Numbered from the stretch's first letter, positions 23,464-31,434 are shown. The stretch is DNA of 49,759 nucleotides from Dehalococcoidia bacterium (GCA_011171075.1 DUFD01000048.1:1-49759), one strand, 5' to 3'. The notes: generated by a model not told the origin, from the sequence alone. Made by a program: numbers and translations.

Positions 23464-24012
23464 ATGGAAGAGCAACTGTATAATTTCCTCACTACGGGAA
23501 CGTATCTCTGTAGCGAATCGGTTACTTGGGGTAATGGTACTATACCTCTCCAGAGTAAGTATTATCTAAGCAATAAACAACCTCCTTTAAAATATGTATC
23601 CTCTGTGCGTGCGATTGTTTTTCGAGAAAACTCCGTTCTAGTTATTACGAGTCGTCAAGGTCAGTTGTATATCCTTCCGGGAGGACGAGTAGAAACGGGT
23701 GAACTTCCACTAGAAACTCTTAAACGCGAAGTGCTTGAGGAAACAGGATGGTCTTTGCGCACGACAGTATTACTAGGTTTCATGCACTTCAAGCATTTAG
23801 GACCAAAACCGGATAATTACGAATACCCATATCCTGATTTCATCTGGCCGATTTATATTGGTGAAGCAAATAGATATACCCCCGAGGCTATACTACCAGA
23901 TGATTGGGTGAAACAATCTCATTTCCAACTGATTAGAGAGGTGCAAAATCTGCCCATCAGAGAAGGTGAGATATTGCTGCTCGACGCGGCATCAAAATTA
24001 CGAGAGAAGTAA
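23464..24012 (+). CDS. NUDIX hydrolase
   Basis: A 182-residue NUDIX-fold hydrolase that would cleave a nucleoside diphosphate linked to another group. The box is complete: GRVETGE, then seven residues, then REVLEETGW. The strand ILPGG precedes it, and a long N-terminal extension (about 45 residues) is present. Such enzymes can act on ADP-ribose, NADH, capped nucleotides or dNTPs; the sequence does not decide. The gene is AT-richer than the core genes and lies after the RCK/RyR gene on the same strand. If the TIR protein makes ADP-ribose-type products, a NUDIX enzyme is a natural signal-clearing partner, but this is inference. Confidence 0.88.
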   Translation: MEEQLYNFLTTGTYLCSESVTWGNGTIPLQSKYYLSNKQPPLKYVSSVRAIVFRENSVLVITSRQGQLYILPGGRVETGELPLETLKREVLEETGWSLRTTVLLGFMHFKHLGPKPDNYEYPYPDFIWPIYIGEANRYTPEAILPDDWVKQSHFQLIREVQNLPIREGEILLLDAASKLREK

Positions 24013-24066
24013 AAGAATTAACATACGCTCATTTCATGCACTAACAACATAGCTAAATGGAACAGC

Positions 24067-24111
24067 CCACGAGTACGCATGGCTGGACAAACACCCCGAT
24101 GTTTGTTCAAT
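24067..24111 (+). repeat. Copy 1 of a 45-base hairpin repeat
   Basis: It is identical to 25554-25598 at 43 of 45 positions and in the same orientation. The right part forms an imperfect hairpin, TGGACAAACAC CCCG ATGTTTGTTCA. It follows the NUDIX stop by 54 bases. Copies 1 and 2 flank the acyltransferase gene as direct repeats. Confidence 0.8.
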
Positions 24112-24230
24112 GTCGAATATAGACTCTGATATCTATAACATAAAGGATACCATCAACCTACGCTTTTAATTCGACATCCTTGTTTGGTTTCTAGTAAAAT
24201 CAGCTAATCTTTATTATAGCAACTAGTTGA

Positions 24231-25379
24231 TTGATAGCCACATCAGATAGACAATATTACATAGACTGGTTACGATTAATAGCAGTATTTCTCCTTTTCT
24301 TCTATCATACTGCCTGTGTCTTTCATCCCTGGGATAACTTCTATATCAAGAATGACCAGCTGAGTCCCTTAATAACCTATATATTTATCTGGGCAGTGGG
24401 TCACTGGCATATGAGCCTGTTTTTCCTGCTGGCAGGTGCTTCTACATATTTTGCACTACAGAAACGGAGTGGTGTCGAATATGTTAAAGAGCGTTTTAAG
24501 CGACTTTTTATCCCCTTAATCTTTGGGACTCTGGTGCTCATCCCACCGCAATCCTATCTTGGGCTAGTTAACCACTCTGATTATTCCCAATCTTTCATCT
24601 CATGGCTACCCAACTTTTTTCACCTGCAAACTGCCGATATGGATGCTTTTTTTCTTGGTGGGTTTACAGTTGGACACCTGTGGTTCATTATGCATCTTTT
24701 CATATATTCGTTAATTTCATTGCCGATTTTTCTTTATTTCAAACGTGAATCTGGACGTCGATGGATTAAACGAATAGTCAGTTTGTTAATTCAACCTCCT
24801 GTATTGTTTCTATTATTTCCAGCTCTGCTAATACCGATAAGCAAATTTCCTTGGATAGCCGGTGGGAATCCACTGTTTTACATTACATTCTTCGTAATTG
24901 GCTTCATTTTAATGTCCGATCATCGTTTTATAGATAGGATAGACAGATATAGGCTTGTCCTGCTCCTCCTGGGAGTTGTGCCGTTAATAGGGTTTATCAC
25001 TATGGACGGTGCAGACTTCTGGCCATCAAATATGCCCGTATGGGTTGAAAGCATTACCAGTGAGTATAGAAATGCATTTGTTCCATGGTTCTTTATACTT
25101 TCTTTAATAGCTTATGGAAGACGTTTCCTGAATTTTAGTAACAGGTTTCTGAGATATTTCGCTGAAGGAGCCTATCCAATCTATATCTTGCACAATACTG
25201 TTATCATCATAATAGCCTTCTTCGTGGTCCAGTGGAGTTTTGGTGTTGGAGTCAAGTATGCAATCATCCTAGCATCCTCTTTTATTGTGACTGTCCTTGC
25301 TTATGACATCTTGGTTAGGCGAACCAACATCACTCGTTTTCTATTTGGTATGAAACCTCAATCTAAGAAAAAGGTTTGA
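24231..25379 (+). CDS. Acyltransferase 3 family integral membrane protein
   Basis: A 382-residue membrane protein with about ten hydrophobic helices. It opens with the family signature YYIDWLRLIAVFLLFFYHTA (catalytic His in FFYH) and keeps the MSLFFLLAGASTYFAL and FIMHLFIYSLISLPI segments. Members O-acylate surface sugars or lipids. TTG 24231 follows an in-frame TGA and has no clear Shine-Dalgarno; no better start exists, so translation may be weak or the extreme N-terminus lost. It is AT-rich and flanked by direct repeats, both signs of recent acquisition. A role in the RyR/TIR block is not evident. Confidence 0.85.
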   Translation: MIATSDRQYYIDWLRLIAVFLLFFYHTACVFHPWDNFYIKNDQLSPLITYIFIWAVGHWHMSLFFLLAGASTYFALQKRSGVEYVKERFKRLFIPLIFGTLVLIPPQSYLGLVNHSDYSQSFISWLPNFFHLQTADMDAFFLGGFTVGHLWFIMHLFIYSLISLPIFLYFKRESGRRWIKRIVSLLIQPPVLFLLFPALLIPISKFPWIAGGNPLFYITFFVIGFILMSDHRFIDRIDRYRLVLLLLGVVPLIGFITMDGADFWPSNMPVWVESITSEYRNAFVPWFFILSLIAYGRRFLNFSNRFLRYFAEGAYPIYILHNTVIIIIAFFVVQWSFGVGVKYAIILASSFIVTVLAYDILVRRTNITRFLFGMKPQSKKKV

Positions 25380-25682
25380 ACTATAAAGTAAATTGCAAAT
25401 GGGCAAAAGCACCACACAATGCTTTTATACAGTCATAAGGATTGCTCATATTCTTATGAGTGATAGAAATACCCTTATCATAATGACAATTGCGACATAG
25501 CGTTATTCGTTGAGTTTGATGTTTCACTTTAAATTAAACGCAAAAGGCATCATCCACGAGTACGCATGGCTGGACAAACATCCCGATGTTTGTCCAATAG
25601 TGAGTAAGGGCTTCAACGATTCTGTTGGTTGGTGCCGCCTTGCCCGTCCTAAATACTGTGAGGCCGCAGGGCAATGGCCCAC
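25380..25682. other. Spacer with hairpins and repeat copy 2
   Basis: No credible gene. AAAAGCA (25405-25411) pairs with TGCTTTT (25420-25426), a weak terminator for the acyltransferase gene. CTCATA TTCT TATGAG (25445-25460) is a second hairpin. The 45-base repeat lies at 25554-25598, and the ORF that runs through it is not supported by any family. Confidence 0.55.
25554..25598 (+). repeat. Copy 2 of the 45-base hairpin repeat
   Basis: It contains a perfect 11-bp hairpin: TGGACAAACAT (25571-25581), loop CCCG, ATGTTTGTCCA (25586-25596), preceded by the conserved flank CCACGAGTACGCATGGC. One of the two differences from copy 1 converts a G-T pair and the other an A-C mismatch into Watson-Crick pairs, so this copy is the better-folded one. 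Confidence 0.8.
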
Positions 25683-27092
25683 TTACGGCTGTTTTACAGT
25701 TGATGTTCTTAGCGTACTCTTCTTCGGCGAACCGGGAACTCTGAACTTACTATTATCAAGACGGGGAATGGCCTTTTCCACCGGTTTTCCCACTTGCGGG
25801 ACCCATTGGTAGGGCAACCTGTAAGCACGATATACCGCAGGCGTTCCCATCATCCTGTTAAAATACGGACTAATATACTCCCAGACAATCTCAAGTGCGG
25901 GGGTTACCTCGATAAAACGTCCGCTACTACCCTCTGTTATCAACGTATTCCCGTTGGGCAAACGCTGGGCTGAGCTTATGAAGCTGCTATATATCCTGAC
26001 ATTCTGCATCGAGCCACCCCTAGGTGTACCGGGCATGCCACCAGAGCCACATTTCCATACAACTTCAAGGGTTGTCGGGTCAATCTCCAGTACCCGGGAA
26101 TAGTCCCTGAGAGCATTACTCACGCCATTGCGAGAGCCAGGATTTGGGGAACCATATCCGGCTGCCCCTCCGTTGTCATAAACCAGGACATTCCCCTCCC
26201 CAGGGAGTCCTCGGGGAATCATATGAGCATGATGCGGCCCGATAATCCAGCCCAGTTTCACGAGCGCCGGGGTAGCGGTATAATCCGGTCCTAACTGCCA
26301 GACTATGTTACCCGTCTTTTTGTTGATAATCCCGATGATATTTGTCTGCCGGCCACTCCAGATAAGGTTTTCCGGATGAAAGCGTTCGTCGCCCTGCTCA
26401 TACCATTTGTTAGGGCCCAAGACTGATACCGAGTTCATGTGCATCCAATCTCCTACTTCCCTTCTACCAACAGCCCTTAGACTCGGGTTTCGGGCCATTG
26501 TGTTTCTGGCTGTCTCGCTGAAACCCACTTCATCAAAATGCTCGCTACATACCCATTCCCAGATTATATTGCCGTCCCAGGTTACCTCGACGACGGTATC
26601 ATCCAGAAGTAACTTCTCACTTACCTGGGAGTTCTTTAGATTCTTGTGGCAAAGTATAATCGTATTACCTTTATCAACTGAGGGATTCATCCCGGGTACA
26701 TAGTATCCCACGGTGTTTCCTTCTCTCTGGTAGTCATGGTGTTGTCTTGTCATCCATGTCGGCTTCTGTCGCGGGTCTCTTATGCGCTCGTACCTGTTAA
26801 ACCTCCAGACAATATTCCCGTCCCAGTCCACCTGTACGAGGTCGACCATATCCTGGAAGCCATATTTGGTATTTCTGATACCGGTACTTCCCATGATATG
26901 GCCCCCAGGCAACATCTTGTTGGGAAAACCGTGTAACCCTTTCCACTGGTTCACCGTATTGCCGTTCATGTCAATCAGGACAGCCATGCCTTTAGGTAAT
27001 CGAGGCATTCTACTCTGAAATACGGTATAGCCGTTCCAGCATTTCTCCGGGTCATAGATAGTCGTACCAGTGGGATAGACACTTGAAGGCAT
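25683..27092 (-). CDS. Arylsulfotransferase (ASST)-like beta-propeller protein
   Basis: A 469-residue protein made of repeated blade motifs of the form GNIVWxxxxx (DGNIVWRFNRY, DGNIIWEWVCSEHFDE, TGNIVWQLGPDY, TLEVVWKCGSGG, ALEIVWEYISPYF), each followed by H- or N-rich loops (MHMNSVSVLG, GPHHAHMIPRG, AQRLPNGNTLITEGSSGR). This is the arylsulfotransferase propeller pattern. Conserved histidines at RQHHDYQREGN and GPHHAHMI are candidates for the catalytic site. No signal peptide is seen, unlike the periplasmic enzymes, so a true sulfotransferase role is uncertain. It is convergent with the accessory block. Confidence 0.7.
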   Translation of the reverse strand: MPSSVYPTGTTIYDPEKCWNGYTVFQSRMPRLPKGMAVLIDMNGNTVNQWKGLHGFPNKMLPGGHIMGSTGIRNTKYGFQDMVDLVQVDWDGNIVWRFNRYERIRDPRQKPTWMTRQHHDYQREGNTVGYYVPGMNPSVDKGNTIILCHKNLKNSQVSEKLLLDDTVVEVTWDGNIIWEWVCSEHFDEVGFSETARNTMARNPSLRAVGRREVGDWMHMNSVSVLGPNKWYEQGDERFHPENLIWSGRQTNIIGIINKKTGNIVWQLGPDYTATPALVKLGWIIGPHHAHMIPRGLPGEGNVLVYDNGGAAGYGSPNPGSRNGVSNALRDYSRVLEIDPTTLEVVWKCGSGGMPGTPRGGSMQNVRIYSSFISSAQRLPNGNTLITEGSSGRFIEVTPALEIVWEYISPYFNRMMGTPAVYRAYRLPYQWVPQVGKPVEKAIPRLDNSKFRVPGSPKKSTLRTSTVKQP

Positions 27093-27488
27093 ACTCTCTT
27101 CCCCCTCCTATCTCTGAGGCGCAATAATTGCCGGTATTATAGTAGACTATTAATGAGTAAAGTAAAAGCCTTCTTCCTCTCCCTTAGGATACAGTCTGAT
27201 TAAGGCCTGATTTGTTTCGGTAACGACCGCATCGCACTTAGAAGCGTTGTTCTCTGGTAAACTGTGGTAGAGCAACACGGAGACATACCAATGTCCCGCG
27301 ATATATGGAGAGGGCGCTGAGGCACAAGGAGACTCTGGGAGCATAGGCCCTCAAATCTGAGGGCTTTTTCTTTTTGCTATCGATTCGTTTGAGCTTATCG
27401 TATGATGTATAATGCTAAAAAATGTTTCCCTTTGAATGATAAACGGCACTCTATGTGGCCACCTGATTATTTTCGGAGGTAAGTAAAA
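27093..27488. other. Spacer holding a possible regulatory leader
   Basis: No gene. A plus-strand intrinsic terminator (27347-27375) is present with no ORF ending before it, and GAGGGC at 27310-27315 could pair with its left arm, giving an alternative fold. A TATAAT lies at 27408-27413 behind a poor -35, and a GGAGGT Shine-Dalgarno at about 27475 serves the SDR gene. The 27180-27346 stretch may be a small RNA or an attenuator leader; I do not recognise a known riboswitch class. Confidence 0.45.
27347..27375 (+). terminator. Intrinsic terminator in a leader-like region
   Basis: GCCCTCA (27347-27353), loop AATC, TGAGGGC (27358-27364), followed by TTTTTCTTTTT. A textbook rho-independent terminator; no plus-strand protein gene ends upstream. 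Confidence 0.8.
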
Positions 27489-28247
27489 ATGAGACTAAAA
27501 AACAAAGTAGCAATAGTAGCCGGTGCTGGCTCAATCAGGCCGGGGATGGGTAACGGGAAAGCCACCGCCATCCTGTTTGCCAGGGAAGGGGCTAAAGTGG
27601 TTGCCGCCGACCGCAATCTGGAGGCTGCTGAAGAGACAGTGGCCATAATCAAGAGCGAAGGCGGTGACGCTATCGCGGTCCATGCGAATGTCCTGGAGGA
27701 AACAGATGCCAAGAGGGTCGTCGAGGCAGCCATTTCTAAGTACGGCAAGCTAGACATACTATTCAACAACGTCGGTGGTGCCCGCGGCGATAATGGCCTT
27801 GAAGTCTCAATTGAGGACTGGGACTTCACCATGAACCTGAACCTGAAAAGCGTGCTCCTGATGTGCAAACATGCCGTTCCCGAGATGATAAAGAACGGAG
27901 GCGGGACAATAGTAAACAATTCATCCATGGCTGCCTACCATTCGCACAATCTGTACGCCTATTCCACTTCCAAAGCGGGTGTTATCGCACTGACCCGGTG
28001 CCTCGCTGTCGGGTTAGCCAGACACAATATCAGGGTAAACTGCGTGGCTCCCGGTCTTATGGACACGCCTATGGTCGCACCCTTAATGAACGAGGCGCGG
28101 ATACGCACCGTTGAAGAAAGGGTACCGCTCAAGCGCCACGGTAAAGCGGAAGAAACAGCCTACACTGTTTTATTTCTGGCATCACCGGAGTCATCATTCA
28201 TCACTGGCCAGACCTTACCTGTTGACGGCGGCATGGCAGCGCGGTAG
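27489..28247 (+). CDS. Short-chain dehydrogenase/reductase (SDR)
   Basis: A 252-residue classical SDR. The cofactor motif is slightly expanded (GAGSIRPGMGNGKA), with NNVGG in place of NNAG, and catalytic Ser in NNSSMAAYH and YSTSK. The C-terminus ITGQTLPVDGGMA is typical. A GGAGG precedes the ATG. It forms a small operon with the carboxymuconolactone-decarboxylase-like gene and a second SDR. The substrate is probably a hydroxy- or keto-acid, alicyclic alcohol or acyl-CoA; not resolvable. Confidence 0.9.
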   Translation: MRLKNKVAIVAGAGSIRPGMGNGKATAILFAREGAKVVAADRNLEAAEETVAIIKSEGGDAIAVHANVLEETDAKRVVEAAISKYGKLDILFNNVGGARGDNGLEVSIEDWDFTMNLNLKSVLLMCKHAVPEMIKNGGGTIVNNSSMAAYHSHNLYAYSTSKAGVIALTRCLAVGLARHNIRVNCVAPGLMDTPMVAPLMNEARIRTVEERVPLKRHGKAEETAYTVLFLASPESSFITGQTLPVDGGMAAR

Positions 28248-28284
28248 CTCACCAGAGCGGACAACTGAAAAAAGGGAGGTTGAC

Positions 28285-28815
28285 ATGCAGCGCATTAGCT
28301 TGGTAGAGAAAGACCAGGCTCATCCCCTGATAAAGGAAACTTACCAGAAACTGGAAGACCAGGGGTCTCAGGTCCTGAACCTGTACAAGGTAATGGCGCA
28401 CTGTCCACACATAGGCCTGAACTTTCAGCGACTGGGTAACTCGATTCTTCGGGGGGAGGGGCTCGCCGCCACATTTCGCGAGCTGGCCATTCTCCGTGTC
28501 GCTAATCTGGCACAGGCCGAGTACGAGTTCGTCAAGCACGCTGCCGTTGCATTACGGGTCGGGGTGCGCCAGAAGCAGATTGACGAAATCTCAGATTGGG
28601 CTAATTCGGCGGAATTCAATGACCAAGAGCGTGTGGTGTTGCGGTACACAGACGAGGTTACGCAAGGTACGGGAGTAAGCGATACGACGTTTGCTGACCT
28701 TCAGACTTTCCTGAATGAGCCTGCCATCGTTGAACTCACCACGGCCATTGGCTATTATGGCATGGTGGCCAAGATACTCACTACCCTCCAGATTGAGCTG
28801 GAACCTGAGCCATGA
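28285..28815 (+). CDS. Carboxymuconolactone decarboxylase (CMD)-family protein
   Basis: A 176-residue helical protein of the CMD/AhpD superfamily. ATG 28285 behind GGGAGGT is taken as start; the frame is open further upstream but that overlaps the SDR. The core FRELAILRVANLAQAEYEFVKHAAVA has the conserved Glu/His pattern but lacks the AhpD CxxC, so a peroxidase role is unlikely. Such proteins often accompany SDRs in degradation loci; the activity is unknown. Confidence 0.85.
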   Translation: MQRISLVEKDQAHPLIKETYQKLEDQGSQVLNLYKVMAHCPHIGLNFQRLGNSILRGEGLAATFRELAILRVANLAQAEYEFVKHAAVALRVGVRQKQIDEISDWANSAEFNDQERVVLRYTDEVTQGTGVSDTTFADLQTFLNEPAIVELTTAIGYYGMVAKILTTLQIELEPEP

Positions 28816-28861
28816 TTTGCGCAGGTCTGTGACCAATAAAACTTAGTAAGGTGAAGCGAAA

Positions 28862-29644
28862 ATGAAACTGGACGGAAAAGTGGCCATTGTTACCGGGGGA
28901 AGTCGGGGTATCGGCAAGCAGATTTGTCTTACCTTTGCCCGGGAGGGTGCCGCTGTCGTGGTGGTCGCCCGCACTGAGAAGGAAGGGCAAAGCAGACTCC
29001 CCGGCACGATACATCAGACCGTTGAAGAGATTCGCGCCTCTGGCGGCAGGGCTATCCCCGTCAGGACCGATATAACAGTTGACGAGGATGTGGAGAGAAT
29101 GGCCCGGATGGCCATCGAGGAATTCGGGCGGGTAGATATCCTGGTCAATGATGCGGCAGCCAATGTTAACTCCTCTATTGCTGATTTGCCCATCAAACGC
29201 TGGGACCTGATGATGCGGGTCAATCTTCGAGGCACCTTTATCTGTACCAAGGCGGTGCTGCCAGCAATGATGGCCCAGCGGAGTGGCAACATTATCTGTA
29301 TGACTTCTATCGCCGCTAAGCGGCAGGCACCTCCGGGCGAGGTATGCTACAGCATCACCAAAGCGGGTATCGAGCTCTTCTGCTGGGGACTGGCACAAGA
29401 GGTTAAGGAGTACAACATCGCCGTCAACGACCTCTACCCGACCGGTGGCGTTACCACCGATGGCTTCAACGAGGTCTTCAGGAACCGTACTTTCAGCGAA
29501 GAGGAACTGAAGAGGAGAAAGACTCCTGAGCAGATAGCTGAGGCTGCTTTGTGGCTGGCCCAGCAGGACGCCAGCACCTTCACCGGCCATTCGGTAAATG
29601 ATGACGAGGTACGGGCATTTATTGAAGGACGGGCCAGACCCTGA
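28862..29644 (+). CDS. Short-chain dehydrogenase/reductase (SDR)
   Basis: A 260-residue SDR with TGGSRGIGKQ, a substituted NDAA for NNAG, the catalytic triad with MTSIAA and YSITK, and a longer loop after strand 3 (EKEGQSRLPGTIHQTVEEI), as in hydroxysteroid-dehydrogenase-like members (the HSDL2 type). It ends the three-gene SDR/CMD group. Confidence 0.88.
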   Translation: MKLDGKVAIVTGGSRGIGKQICLTFAREGAAVVVVARTEKEGQSRLPGTIHQTVEEIRASGGRAIPVRTDITVDEDVERMARMAIEEFGRVDILVNDAAANVNSSIADLPIKRWDLMMRVNLRGTFICTKAVLPAMMAQRSGNIICMTSIAAKRQAPPGEVCYSITKAGIELFCWGLAQEVKEYNIAVNDLYPTGGVTTDGFNEVFRNRTFSEEELKRRKTPEQIAEAALWLAQQDASTFTGHSVNDDEVRAFIEGRARP

Positions 29645-29740
29645 CGCTATCTTGAATATCTCGTCTTTGTAATTACAATGCTACCTGTAACAAGCTGGCA
29701 AGCCATATTACCTGATTCCAAATTTTTTCATTTTTACCTC

Positions 29741-29769
29741 TTGACAACACTGTTCACAATCGCTATAAT
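29741..29769 (+). promoter_or_regulatory. Perfect consensus promoter of the padR-like gene
   Basis: TTGACA at 29741-29746, a 17-base spacer, TATAAT at 29764-29769. The operator palindrome begins within the -10 box and covers the start of transcription. Confidence 0.85.
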
Positions 29770-29802
29770 ACTATCTAGATATATCTAGATAGTATCTAGA
29801 TA
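29768..29802 (+). promoter_or_regulatory. PadR operator: 28-bp perfect palindrome and three TATCTAGATA units
   Basis: Positions 29768-29795 form a perfect 28-bp palindrome. Within 29772-29802 the self-complementary 10-mer TATCTAGATA is present three times, at 29772, 29782 and 29793, spaced 10 and 11 bases apart, so the copies lie on the same face of the helix. The site overlaps the promoter's -10 and start point, which suits tight self-repression. Confidence 0.8.
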
Positions 29803-29826
29803 TAATTTCTCCCTCAGGAGGCAAAC

Positions 29827-30339
29827 ATGTTTAGAGACAGGATATTTAACGAAGAACGATTCTTCCGAGGCTCACGGCGCAGAAGCTCCTTCCAGAAAGG
29901 CGACCTGAAATATATCATCCTGGACCTGATAAAAGATAAACCACGACACGGCTATGATATTATCCGCGAGCTGGAGGAGCAATCATACGGCCTTTATAAA
30001 CCAAGCCCGGGTGTTATCTACCCTACCCTACAGATGCTGGAGGAGATGGGTTATGCCAGCTCTACTGAGCAGGAGGGTAAAAAGGTTTACTCAGTCACAG
30101 AAGACGGCCTTCAGTTTCTGGCAAAACAGAAGGATATTACCGATGGCGTAAAGAGCCAGATGAAAAAAAAGTGGAGTTTCCGCAAAATCGGCAGGATGGC
30201 CATGGTGATGAAGGAGTACCACGCACTGGAACACCTGCTAGGTCGGGGTCTTCGCAGCCTGGATGCCGAAAAAACACAGCGGATACGTGAAGTCCTTATC
30301 CAGGCTTACGACAATATCGAGGCAATAATAGAGGAATAG
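29827..30339 (+). CDS. PadR-family transcriptional regulator
   Basis: A 170-residue PadR regulator. The winged-helix domain is typical: LKYIILDLIKDKPRHGYDII, SPGVIYPTLQMLEEMGYASS, KVYSVTEDGLQFL. A C-terminal helical dimerisation domain follows. An AGGAGG lies seven bases before the ATG. The N-terminal extension (about 25 residues, rich in Arg/Phe/Glu) is longer than usual. It probably represses itself and the small membrane gene 18 bases downstream; its ligand may be a phenolic or drug-like compound, as for other PadRs, by inference only. Confidence 0.92.
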   Translation: MFRDRIFNEERFFRGSRRRSSFQKGDLKYIILDLIKDKPRHGYDIIRELEEQSYGLYKPSPGVIYPTLQMLEEMGYASSTEQEGKKVYSVTEDGLQFLAKQKDITDGVKSQMKKKWSFRKIGRMAMVMKEYHALEHLLGRGLRSLDAEKTQRIREVLIQAYDNIEAIIEE

Positions 30340-30357
30340 AAAGAGAGGCTTACTGAG

Positions 30358-30552
30358 ATGGGTTATTTCAGAATAATGGCAGCGATACCGGGATTTTTCC
30401 TGAGTTCGTTCTTCTTTATGCTTCTATGGGACGCCATTACCCCCAAACTTGGACTGGTGGATATCAGCTATGCCACATCGATGTTGATAACCATTACGTT
30501 GTGGCTGGCCGTAGCACCACTGGCAGCGGTCTCGGGTAGAAAGAGAAGATAG
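30358..30552 (+). CDS. Small two-helix membrane protein (64 aa)
   Basis: A 64-residue hydrophobic protein with two likely membrane helices (about 6-25 and 38-59), a loop with two Asp residues between them and a basic RKRR end. It lies 18 bases downstream of the PadR regulator, in the same operon, and is thus a likely target of it. No family recognised. Confidence 0.7.
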   Translation: MGYFRIMAAIPGFFLSSFFFMLLWDAITPKLGLVDISYATSMLITITLWLAVAPLAAVSGRKRR

Positions 30553-30648
30553 CAATCATCTCTAACATGGTTAAATAGATTATCATAAGCTCGCTTGTAA
30601 ATCACGTGGAGAAACATCCGGAGTGCGGAAGAGATGAAAACGACCCTC

Positions 30649-31299
30649 TTAGTAACTGCGCCCGATGAGCCTTATCTTTTCGATTTGTTGGTTCGCCAGT
30701 GAAAAGACGGTGCGCTCGGCACCACGCAATCGACGCCTCTCCTGACGTTCGCTAGCCCAATCATCAAACGAGGCAAGAACGAGCGGCCTCGGAGTACCAG
30801 GTAGTGATACTGGTTTGAGCTCCAGAGGAATGCCCAGTTTCGTCAACCCCGCCTCGTAAAGGGTGTCGCGCGATGTATCAAAGGCCTCCCAGCCATCGAT
30901 ATACACCTCTGCAAGGACGTGGTCCTGCTCCTGGTACGGCTCACCCATCTGACTCCCGATGCGTTCGTCCTGTCTGGTTATCCACTCAAAGAGCATCAAT
31001 TCCGCTTCGACCTTAAAAATCCGGTATCTTGCCGGTATTCCAATAGACCTCAGCATGGCTATGAGGAGATTGGTTTTCCCCGAGCACATGCCTGCCTTCT
31101 CCCGGAGGGTATCCGAAGCTTTAACATACCAGTCGTCATATACATAGTCCAGTTCTTTGACAAACCTGTATAGCGTATCGAGTTTCAGGTGCTTATTGAG
31201 CAGACCGCCAGTCAGACCAAGGGAAATAGCTTGTATCTCAGGCGTCTCATCAAAATTACACAGTGCAGTTGGTTGAAGGTACTCTTCAAAGGAATCCAT
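30649..31299 (-). CDS. Transglutaminase-like cysteine protease-fold protein
   Basis: A 216-residue transglutaminase-like protein. The triad is visible: Cys in EKAGMCSGKTNLLIAMLRS, His in QDHVLAEVYIDG and Asp in WEAFDTSRD. The IGIPARYRIF stretch is typical. No signal peptide, so it is cytoplasmic. Such stand-alone domains may be peptidases or amide-cleaving enzymes. It stands alone on the minus strand. Confidence 0.85.
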   Translation of the reverse strand: MDSFEEYLQPTALCNFDETPEIQAISLGLTGGLLNKHLKLDTLYRFVKELDYVYDDWYVKASDTLREKAGMCSGKTNLLIAMLRSIGIPARYRIFKVEAELMLFEWITRQDERIGSQMGEPYQEQDHVLAEVYIDGWEAFDTSRDTLYEAGLTKLGIPLELKPVSLPGTPRPLVLASFDDWASERQERRRLRGAERTVFSLANQQIEKIRLIGRSY

Positions 31300-31434
31300 A
31301 GTACAATGCCCGAATTCGTAGAGTATGTGTATTTTAACCAGCTTTCCTCCGTATTGTCCAGTAATACCGTGCCCCCAACAGGTTACTGCGAGTCTACGAA
31401 ATCACTTGCATCAACATGTGGTGAGCACAATATA

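Noticed and set aside
23354-25598. The 45-base repeats as integron attC sites
   Set aside because: The gene-plus-hairpin layout suggested it, but I could not find the paired RYYYAAC and GTTRRRY core sites at the ends, and no integron integrase is in the window.
25510-25812. Plus-strand ORF of 100 codons over repeat copy 2
   Set aside because: It is built from the repeat and the antisense end of the arylsulfotransferase-like gene; no family support.
28111-28284. N-terminal extension of the CMD-family protein into the SDR gene
   Set aside because: The extension overlaps the SDR coding end, and GGGAGGT precedes ATG 28285 where family similarity starts.
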